Source: Anaerolineales bacterium
GTDB lineage: Bacteria > Chloroflexota > Anaerolineae > Anaerolineales > UBA4823
Direction: 5' to 3'
NCBI GenBank assembly: GCA_026415275.1
Contig: JAOAHK010000168.1
Coordinates: 1-5,849, forward strand
DNA length: 5,849 bases
Positions 1 to 5,426 of this stretch are shown here, one piece after another. A model generated the notes under the pieces. It made no database searches and was not told where the DNA came from. It saw only the letters and a program-made list of their open reading frames with translations. The position numbers and the translations under genes are program-made. Numbering within the stretch: position 1 is the first letter of the stretch; every line of letters begins with the position of its first letter.

Positions 1-711
1 AATGCCCTGTAAGACCCCTTCATCATCATTCAAGGAGGGAATCACCAACGTCGAAATTTCAACATGAACGCCGTACTGCAAGGCAATTTTGCAATTCATC
101 CAGATGCGCTCCATGTCCACCCCGTCCAAATAGCGGCGAGCCAGATTGACATCGGTATTGATGTCCACGTTCATGGCATGCATCCCCGCATGGATCAGAA
201 ACATCAGCGCTTCGGGGGTCATGTAGCCATTGGTGACAAACACGTTATAGAGTCCTCGCTCTTGGGCAACTTGAAAGGCATTCAGCGACCATTCGAGGGC
301 AAGGGTAGGCTCATTGAACGACATGGCAATCCCCTGACAACCCGCTTCTTCGGCGATGCTGACAAATTGGGCTGGTGAGATAAATTCACCGCTGAGGGGT
401 GCGTCAGCATGAGCTAAATCCCAGTTGCGGCACCACAGACAAGGGAAATTGCAGCACCAGCCGCCAGCGGTCATCGTTTTTGTGCCAGGGTAAAAGTGAT
501 AGAGCGGTTTCTTCTCGACTGCGTTGGCTGTCATTGTGGAGATTGCCCCATAGACCAGGGTCAACAGCTTCCCTGCGTGATTTAAGCGGGTGCGACACCA
601 CCCTAATTGGCCAGGTGGGATCACACAGCGCCGTTCACACACATGACAACGCAGCGTCCCCTCTGCCACCGGTTTTTGGAGGATTGCTTCGCGGGTAAAA
701 TCGGTGTCCAT
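1..711 (-). CDS. amrS: AmmeMemoRadiSam-type radical SAM enzyme (AmrS-like), 3' end cut by window edge
   Basis: Radical SAM protein related to pyruvate-formate-lyase-activating enzymes. The 237 visible residues contain the [4Fe-4S]/SAM motif CX3CX2C as C87-NFP-C91-LW-C94. An N-terminal cysteine cluster (C22, C25, C29, C39 in CHVCERRC...GWCR) and the stretch LVYGAIST...EKKPLYHFYPG are typical of the AmrS family. FNEPT (133-137), VFVTNGYMTPEAL (157-169) and LVIPSLND (222-229) also match it. Family members are usually about 330-340 residues, so roughly 100 C-terminal residues lie beyond the left edge. The ATG at 711 is the earliest possible start because an in-frame TAA immediately precedes it; no Shine-Dalgarno site is visible. 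The family often occurs with Memo and AMMECR1 homologues, but neither is in this window. The gene is separated from the upstream operon by 450 bases and probably has its own promoter. Its reaction is not established from this sequence. The family call is firm; the symbol is less so. Confidence 0.85.
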   Translation of the reverse strand, partial: MDTDFTREAILQKPVAEGTLRCHVCERRCVIPPGQLGWCRTRLNHAGKLLTLVYGAISTMTANAVEKKPLYHFYPGTKTMTAGGWCCNFPCLWCRNWDLAHADAPLSGEFISPAQFVSIAEEAGCQGIAMSFNEPTLALEWSLNAFQVAQERGLYNVFVTNGYMTPEALMFLIHAGMHAMNVDINTDVNLARRYLDGVDMERIWMNCKIALQYGVHVEISTLVIPSLNDDEGVLQGI

Positions 712-860
712 TTATTGCTTATGGTAAACCCAAATAACACTACCATTAAGAGATTGATCGCTCACTCGAACCCTGTGGACACGCTCACTGCCATCCGCGA
801 TTGAAATTTACCATTGAGAGTCAGCCTTAAATCCTTTAGGAAACGAGTACGATTTTTCTT
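712..860 (-). promoter_or_regulatory. Putative structured 5' leader of the radical SAM gene
   Basis: If transcription starts just after the TATAAT box at 867-872, the radical SAM mRNA has a leader of about 150 bases. On the minus strand it contains AUGGUAAA (814 to 807), AAUGGUA (747 to 741) and UUUACCAU (728 to 721). The last is perfectly complementary to the first over 8 bases and to the second over 6, so two mutually exclusive stems are possible. UUUACCAU ends 9 bases before the ATG, where a Shine-Dalgarno site would be expected and is absent. The leader also has AGTGAGCG twice (789-782 and 766-759). A nine-codon ORF starts at the ATG at 814. The repeats are seen directly; any regulatory role is inference. 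Confidence 0.35.
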
Positions 861-866
861 TTTTTC

Positions 867-872
867 ATTATA
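867..872 (-). promoter_or_regulatory. Candidate -10 box for the radical SAM gene
   Basis: The minus strand reads GGATGTATAATGAAAA here, a perfect TATAAT hexamer in an AT-rich patch, followed by an A-rich stretch suited to transcription initiation. No convincing -35 hexamer sits 16-18 bases upstream; TTGTAA and TTGCAC are present but too far away (23 and 31 bases). It is the best promoter-like site in the 450-base gap, but it is assigned on the -10 sequence alone. Confidence 0.4.
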
Positions 873-1069
873 CATCCAGAACGGGGCTTTTTATCTTACA
901 AGTGTGCAAGGAAAGAATGTAATCCCCCTGACTGCTCAATCGGCAATTGTCTGAGGTTTGGGAGGAAAAGGTGTTGGTAGCTTTCTGTTTCTCCCCCAAT
1001 TACTCTATGGATTGAGCATCACCCTTTGTTTCCTAACATCCACTCGGAAGGGGTATGCCGCTTCACTAA
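873..1069. other. Non-coding intergenic stretch with no recognised gene
   Basis: This is the middle of the gene-free gap between the M20 gene and the radical SAM gene. Short open frames on both strands here have no recognisable protein character, and those reaching past 1162 overlap the M20 coding end antisense. I see no tRNA, rRNA, CRISPR or known riboswitch signature. Confidence 0.5.
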
Positions 1070-1078
1070 CTGCGGGAT

Positions 1079-1134
1079 GCGCAGAGTTCGTCGTTTTCAA
1101 GGAAAAAAATTCCTCTGTTTTGCGGACTCTGCGC
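1079..1134. repeat. Nested inverted repeat downstream of the M20 gene
   Basis: GCGCAGAGT at 1079-1087 and ACTCTGCGC at 1126-1134 are a perfect 9-base inverted repeat around a 38-base interior. Centred in that interior is a second palindrome, AGGAA (1100-1104) and TTCCT (1110-1114), with a five-base A loop on the plus strand. An overlapping small hairpin, CTGCG (1070-1074) with CGCAG (1080-1084), would compete with the outer stem. No T-run follows the outer stem on either strand, so it is not a standard intrinsic terminator. The recurring CTCTG/TGCGG words resemble palindromic intergenic repeats (MITE-like) seen in environmental genomes, but a single copy cannot prove this. Confidence 0.55.
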
Positions 1135-1145
1135 GCCCTGACGGC

Positions 1146-1190
1146 AAAAAATCTCCCCAGGTTAGGCTTGTCTAGAAAACTTCCCAACCT
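1146..1190 (-). terminator. Possible intrinsic terminator at the end of the operon
   Basis: On the minus strand AGGTTGGG (1190 to 1183) can pair with CCTAACCT (1166 to 1159), an 8-bp stem with one G-U wobble and a 16-base loop. The stem spans the M20 stop codon. A run of six T (1151 to 1146) follows after seven bases (GGGGAGA). The long loop and the gap between stem and T-run make it a weak candidate, but it is the only terminator-like arrangement right after the last operon gene. Confidence 0.3.
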
Positions 1191-2568
1191 CCTCAAACAA
1201 ATAGATCACACTGCGCACGCCGTTGCGAAATTGGGAGAGAGAGAGGCTTTCGTCCGTGCTGTGTGTGCGGTCTTCGGGCAGCCCAAAACCGGTGAGCAAT
1301 ATGTGCGGATGGATCTGCTCTTGCAGGATATTTAAGATCGGGATCGATCCGCCGCCGCGCACAAACTTAGGTGGTGCACCAAAGCCGCGCCGGATGGCGC
1401 GCTGCCCAGCAGCGATCAACGGGGCATCGAGATCGACGGTCGCTGGCTGTGCCTTGCCCCAAGGGGTGACCTCGATGGTCACGGTGGGCGGCGCCTTTTG
1501 GACGAGATAATCCCGAACCAGCTTGCCAATTTCCTCCGGGTCTTGGTTGGGAACAAGGCGGAAGCTCAGCTTGGCGGTTACACTGGCTGGGATGACCGTT
1601 TTCACCCCTTCCCCGCAGTAGCCGCCGCAGATGCCGTGTACCTCAAAGGTCGGGCGGGCGCTGATGCGTGCTTTGAGCGGATAGCCCTCTTCTCCTGCCA
1701 AAGCTGGCGCTCCCGTGATGGCTAAGCCCATCTCATCGGTGATAGGCAGGTCTTCTAAATAAGCCATTTCGCGTTCGCTCAGCGGGCGCACGGCAGCGTA
1801 AAAGCCGGGCACTAGGATGCGCCGCGTTTTGCCATCTTGGATCGCAGCCAACAAGCGCACCAACACATTCAACGGATTTTCGACCCCGCCGCCATAGGTG
1901 CCGGAGTGCAATTCGTGGCTGGGTCCTTTGAGATGTACTTCCAAGGTGCAGTTGCCGCGCGTGCCATACATAATTAAGGGCACTTGCGGGTGTAAAGCGT
2001 CCATATCAGCGATCAAGATGCCGTTGCAATTCAGACGATCCCAATTTTCTTTTAGGAAGGGGGCTAAATGTGCACTCAGCGCTTCTTCTTCCCCTTCGAG
2101 CAGGATTTTGACGTTGAGGGGCAAACCGCTGTTGCTCTTCAGGCAAGCTTCAACGGCGCACAAAATTGCCCAAAATTGCCCCTTGTCATCGCTGGCGCCA
2201 CGCCCGTACAGTCGGCCTGCGGTTACCACAGGCTCAAAAGGCGGCCGGGACCATTGCTCAAGCGGGTCAACGGGTACAACGTCATAATGCCCATAAATCA
2301 GCAAAGTGGGGGCAGAGTCACCCGCCCCCAACCATTCAGCGTAAACCAGCGGTGGGGCATTCTCGAGCGGAATCACTTGCGCGTTTTCTAAGCCAATGCG
2401 GCTCATTTCGCCCTGTAACCAGAGAGCGCAGTCAGAAAAAGCCGCTTGCCGCTCGCAATATTCGGCGGAGATTGTGGGAAAGCGGACAAGTTGACAGAGT
2501 TTTTCAATCGCTTCTTCTTCATGCGCTTCAAAGTATTGGATGGCAAGATCGGATAAGTTTTTTGCCAT
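1162..2568 (-). CDS. M20 family metallopeptidase / dipeptidase
   Basis: A cytosolic di-zinc hydrolase of the CNDP/PepV-like M20 group, expected to cleave dipeptides or N-acyl amino acids. At 468 residues it is full length. The metal ligands read in the right order: H94 and D96 in YGHYDVVP, the bridging Asp in GRGASDDKG (D127), the E161-E162 pair in EGEEE (general base, then ligand), D188 in IADMD, and H436 near the C-terminus in THSTDE. The lid/dimerisation domain inserted at about residues 205-325 carries LHSGTYGG, whose H221 usually contacts substrate carboxylate. After EGEEE the usual IGS is replaced by ALS. The start ATG is supported by AGAGGA (2580-2575) six bases upstream, directly after the transporter's stop codon with a 12-base gap, so co-transcription is likely. 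It is probably the last gene of the operon. The substrate cannot be read from sequence; the transporter next door suggests it processes an imported compound. Confidence 0.93.
   Translation of the reverse strand: MAKNLSDLAIQYFEAHEEEAIEKLCQLVRFPTISAEYCERQAAFSDCALWLQGEMSRIGLENAQVIPLENAPPLVYAEWLGAGDSAPTLLIYGHYDVVPVDPLEQWSRPPFEPVVTAGRLYGRGASDDKGQFWAILCAVEACLKSNSGLPLNVKILLEGEEEALSAHLAPFLKENWDRLNCNGILIADMDALHPQVPLIMYGTRGNCTLEVHLKGPSHELHSGTYGGGVENPLNVLVRLLAAIQDGKTRRILVPGFYAAVRPLSEREMAYLEDLPITDEMGLAITGAPALAGEEGYPLKARISARPTFEVHGICGGYCGEGVKTVIPASVTAKLSFRLVPNQDPEEIGKLVRDYLVQKAPPTVTIEVTPWGKAQPATVDLDAPLIAAGQRAIRRGFGAPPKFVRGGGSIPILNILQEQIHPHILLTGFGLPEDRTHSTDESLSLSQFRNGVRSVIYLFEEVGKFSRQA
2161..2180. repeat. 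Perfect 10-base tandem duplication inside the M20 gene
   Basis: CAAAATTGCC occurs twice head to tail inside the M20 gene. It encodes part of the region around GQFWAIL (residues 130-136), next to the conserved SDDKG motif. Because 10 is not a multiple of 3, the two copies are read in different frames, and the conserved protein sequence around them shows that the gene is not disrupted. It is probably chance. Confidence 0.6.
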
Positions 2569-2580
2569 GAATAGTCCTCT

Positions 2581-3912
2581 CTAGGCGACAGCCGGCTCGG
2601 CAGCTTTAGCCACTTCTCTCCCCAAAGGATACTTCCACAGCCACCAACTGCTCAAGAGGATAGAGAGGATTGGGGTGATACCAATGAGAAAGCGGATGCC
2701 CCAGATGGCAGTGGCAGATTGTTCAGCGGCGCCAGCAACGTAACCGGTCAAGGAGAAGACCGTAGCGAAGAAAACCCCTTGCAACGAAAAAGCTGCTTTG
2801 ACGATGCCGCCGTTCATGCCGAAGAAGATCCCTTCGCGCCGTAAACCGTGTTTGTGAGCATCGTCATCGATCACTTCCGCCAGCATGGGCAGGGGCAAGA
2901 TCATGTAACCCGCTAAGCCCGGTGCAACCAGTGTGGTACCCAAGAGACCAGTGTAGAAATCTGTGGCAAAAGTCATGACCAATAAGCCTGGCACGAAGAC
3001 AGCGTTCGCCAATAGCCAGGACTTGCGATAACCCAGACGCGGCACAATTTTTTGCCAAACCAGCAGGAGGGGAACACAGAGAATAAACGCCGTCCCGAGG
3101 AGAATTGCCTCTTGGTCTCCGGCGCCGAGTGTGGCTCCAAAAACATCGCTTTTGCCTTGAATGCCTAGAGCATATTTGCGCCAAAAGGGCAAAGTCGCCC
3201 CCAGAATCAAGAAGACATACTCTTTCATCAGGTTGAAACCGACAAAAAGGCGAAAGGCTCGGCTGCCCAAAACAATTTTCAACGATTCAATAATTCCGGG
3301 GATAACCTCGTCCTCAGGAACGGGCTTTTCGCGCACGTAGATCACGGTGACCAGATACCCGATGGCGATCAAGGCGCCGATGATTGCTCCCATCCAAACA
3401 AAGCCAACGGTCTCGGAGAGGATCGGCGCAGCGATGTACGAGAGCAGCAAGCCAATGACGGCTAATGCTTCGCGCCAGGTGGAGAGATCGACCCGATCTT
3501 TGACCGTTGGGGCAACGTGCGGGAAGAGGGAGTTATAAGCGATGATGGTGATCGTATAGAGGGTGTCAAAGATGAAAAGCATCATAAAGAAGTAGACCGC
3601 CATGATCCAGGGGTTATGGGTGGGCGGCGTCCAGAGGAAGAAAAAAGACAACCCCAAGGGGATGGCGCCAAACAGAACATACGGAACGCGCCGTCCCATG
3701 GGGGTGCGCGTGCGGTCGGAGACTTGCCCCATCAAGGGGTCGTTGATCATGTTCCAGATGCCGTAGAGCGTCCAAACCGTGCCGGCAATGGCTGGATTGA
3801 GCCCAAGAACATCGATATAGAAGAATTGAACACGATTGCCCAAAACCTGATAGGCAACGGTGTTGGCAAAATTGCCGAAGGAAAAAGTGAAAAATTTCAA
3901 TTTGCGGTTCAT
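2581..3912 (-). CDS. GPH-family (MelB-like) MFS cation symporter
   Basis: A 443-residue inner-membrane transporter with about 12 hydrophobic segments. The glycoside-pentoside-hexuronide signature follows TM2: WNMINDPLMGQVSDRT (53-68), then MGRRVPY (72-78). By eye against E. coli MelB, D59 is kept (D58), as are R149 (R147) and K377 (K372). D55 is Asn (N54), D124 is Ile (I123), and D19 is Thr or Asn (T18/N17). The sugar- and Na+-binding acidic set is therefore mostly lost, and melibiose/Na+ symport should not be assumed. The wider family (MFS_2) also carries hexuronides and pentosides and, in animals, lysophospholipid (MFSD2A). The gene starts 18 bases after the lyase stop and ends 12 bases before the M20 start. 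It probably imports, or possibly exports, the compound handled by the neighbouring enzymes. Confidence 0.9.
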   Translation of the reverse strand: MNRKLKFFTFSFGNFANTVAYQVLGNRVQFFYIDVLGLNPAIAGTVWTLYGIWNMINDPLMGQVSDRTRTPMGRRVPYVLFGAIPLGLSFFFLWTPPTHNPWIMAVYFFMMLFIFDTLYTITIIAYNSLFPHVAPTVKDRVDLSTWREALAVIGLLLSYIAAPILSETVGFVWMGAIIGALIAIGYLVTVIYVREKPVPEDEVIPGIIESLKIVLGSRAFRLFVGFNLMKEYVFLILGATLPFWRKYALGIQGKSDVFGATLGAGDQEAILLGTAFILCVPLLLVWQKIVPRLGYRKSWLLANAVFVPGLLVMTFATDFYTGLLGTTLVAPGLAGYMILPLPMLAEVIDDDAHKHGLRREGIFFGMNGGIVKAAFSLQGVFFATVFSLTGYVAGAAEQSATAIWGIRFLIGITPILSILLSSWWLWKYPLGREVAKAAEPAVA

Positions 3913-3919
3913 CACAGCT

Positions 3920-3925
3920 CCTCCT
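3920..3925 (-). promoter_or_regulatory. Ribosome binding site that decides the transporter start
   Basis: AGGAGG lies upstream of adjacent GTG (3915) and ATG (3912) codons. Spacing is 4 bases to the GTG and 7 bases to the ATG. The ATG has the standard distance and the stronger codon, so I place the start there, one codon later than the longest open frame. Confidence 0.8.
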
Positions 3926-3930
3926 GTTGT

Positions 3931-5358
3931 TTAGCGATAAAGTTGATTGAAAAATTCGACCAAAAATTGCGCTTGCACCTCATCTGGCATGGCTTCCAAG
4001 AGGGTATTGACCAACGCCATCTCCTTGGGCAGGTTGCCATCTTGCATCCCGACCATGGCGGCGGCTTTCTCGAAGATATGGGGATCCTGGCTTTCGATCA
4101 GCTTCTTCAGTTCCACGATCAAGGGTTCACTTTGGATGGATGGTTTGGCATTCACCTCCTCAACACTTTGGCGTAAAGCTTCTAAAAATTCCTCAACCCG
4201 TTTGACATTGCCGTAGTTGACCGAGATATGGATGTTGCGCGGCGCGTTTGGTTTGGCGAATTGGGGCTGTACTGTCCAACCACGCTTTGCCATGGCATCG
4301 ACCACTTGAAATAGATTCAGCCGCTGAGAAGTAAAAGCAAACAGACACATATCTGGCTTACCCATCACCCTTAAATCCTCAATGGCTTCGACACCAGCAA
4401 TCATCTTTGCTGTAGCGTCTTGCACAGCAGCGACGATCTTGCGGTATCCTGCTTGTCCCAGGAAGTTCAGCACTGCCCAAGCCCCGGCCGCCGGTCCCCC
4501 GCTTTTCGTGCTCAGTATGGTGTGGTTGATCAAGGTATAGCAGGTCGTGCGTGTGGAGGTAAAAATCTGATAGCGGCGCAGTTCTGGGTTACGATACATC
4601 ACCACGGAGGCCTGTTTGGGGCAATAGCCGAATTTGTGCAAATCGGTCGAGATCGAGGTCACGCCCGGCACCGTCCAATCAAAGGGCGGAACGTCGTAGC
4701 CTAATTGGCGCATAAAAGAGAGATGGATGCCACCAACACAGGCATCGACATGACACAGCAGGTCATGCTCTTGTGCCAGGGCAGCCACTTCTGGAATGGG
4801 GTCAACCACGCCTTGCGAGTAGGCTGGCGCAGAAGCCACCAACAGGATGGTATTGGGCGTGATGGCTTGTTGCATCGCCTCGACATCCAGGCGATAGGTA
4901 TTGGGATCGAAAGGCGTCATGACCACTTTCAAGCCAAAGTATTGGGCAGCTTTGTGGAAAGCATGGTGCGCGGTCTGGCAGAGCACCATCTCTGGCTCTT
5001 GGATATGCGGCTTATGAACCCGTGCCCAATCCCGCGCCGTCTTCACGGCAAGCAGAATGCTCTCCGTGCCGCCGGTGGTCAAATTGCCGACCACGTTTTC
5101 ATCGCCGCGCAGCAGGTTGATCACCATGCGCACGACATCGTTCTCCAACTTTAGCACGCTGGGAAAAGCCGTGGGGTCCAAACCGTTTTCGACCAAATAA
5201 GTCATGTAGGCTTGGCGACCGATCTCCATCGCCACCTCGCCAGGGTCATAGACATAGGCATACATCCGCCCGTCTTTCCAATTCATGTCATAGGTTTTGA
5301 CGAGATTGAGGAAATCGAAGATTTGCTCTGGGGGTAGCCCCTTTTCGGGTATTTGCAT
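3931..5358 (-). CDS. PLP-dependent decarboxylase/lyase, sphingosine-1-phosphate-lyase-like
   Basis: A group II decarboxylase-family (fold type I) PLP enzyme of 475 residues. The Schiff-base lysine is K242 in STDLHKFGYCPK; H131 (TAHHAF) should stack on the PLP ring and D205 (HVDAC) should hold the pyridine nitrogen. TTGGTESIL (94-102), GVVDPIPEVA (183-192) and GVTSIS (232-237) closely match human S1P lyase, and the C-terminal tail (about 430-474) also resembles it. S1P lyase splits sphingosine phosphate into fatty aldehyde and phosphoethanolamine. The second lysine six residues on (K248) and the N-terminal Tyr of AVY (Y37) are kept. The His in the human NPLHPD segment is Asp here (D61), so a phosphorylated substrate is doubtful. 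There is no membrane anchor. A plain amino acid decarboxylase, or an aldolase for another beta-hydroxy amine, is possible. The start is set by AGGAGG (5370-5365) six bases upstream. Confidence 0.85.
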   Translation of the reverse strand: MQIPEKGLPPEQIFDFLNLVKTYDMNWKDGRMYAYVYDPGEVAMEIGRQAYMTYLVENGLDPTAFPSVLKLENDVVRMVINLLRGDENVVGNLTTGGTESILLAVKTARDWARVHKPHIQEPEMVLCQTAHHAFHKAAQYFGLKVVMTPFDPNTYRLDVEAMQQAITPNTILLVASAPAYSQGVVDPIPEVAALAQEHDLLCHVDACVGGIHLSFMRQLGYDVPPFDWTVPGVTSISTDLHKFGYCPKQASVVMYRNPELRRYQIFTSTRTTCYTLINHTILSTKSGGPAAGAWAVLNFLGQAGYRKIVAAVQDATAKMIAGVEAIEDLRVMGKPDMCLFAFTSQRLNLFQVVDAMAKRGWTVQPQFAKPNAPRNIHISVNYGNVKRVEEFLEALRQSVEEVNAKPSIQSEPLIVELKKLIESQDPHIFEKAAAMVGMQDGNLPKEMALVNTLLEAMPDEVQAQFLVEFFNQLYR

Positions 5359-5364
5359 GGTGGA

Positions 5365-5370
5365 CCTCCT
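5365..5370 (-). promoter_or_regulatory. Strong ribosome binding site of the lyase gene
   Basis: A perfect AGGAGG is followed by a six-base spacer (TCCACC) and ATG. It supports the chosen start and suggests efficient independent translation despite the 68-base gap from the preceding gene. Confidence 0.85.
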
Positions 5371-5399
5371 GATTCAATTGTTCTGCGCTGCTGCGTTTT

Positions 5400-5419
5400 C
5401 CCACCTAAAGTTTGGTGGG
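5400..5419 (-). other. Intercistronic hairpin between deaminase and lyase genes
   Basis: CCCACC and GGTGGG form a perfect 6-bp stem with an eight-base loop, starting seven bases after the deaminase stop codon. On the minus strand it is followed by GAAAACGCAG, not a T-run, so it is not a standard terminator. It could be an mRNA processing or stabilising element that changes the ratio of the two genes. The stem is seen; the role is inferred. Confidence 0.45.
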
Positions 5420-5426
5420 CTGCGGA

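Noticed and set aside
759..789. Minus-strand GGGTTCGAGT resembling a tRNA T-loop
   Set aside because: The flanking bases do not form the 5-bp T stem and no acceptor or anticodon arms can be drawn.
1005..1196. 63-codon minus-strand open frame downstream of the M20 gene
   Set aside because: It begins at a TTG inside the M20 gene in another frame, has low-complexity basic composition and no ribosome binding site.
958..1335. 125-codon plus-strand open frame over the gap and the M20 3' end
   Set aside because: No recognisable protein features, no ATG start with a ribosome binding site, and its second half is antisense to the clearly real M20 coding end.
3913..3915. GTG at 3915 as the transporter start
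   Set aside because: The spacing to AGGAGG is only 4 bases, whereas the adjacent ATG at 3912 has the standard 7-base spacing.
3517..4176. 219-codon plus-strand open frame
   Set aside because: Entirely antisense to the transporter and lyase genes, which have clear family motifs; the composition is that of a shadow frame.
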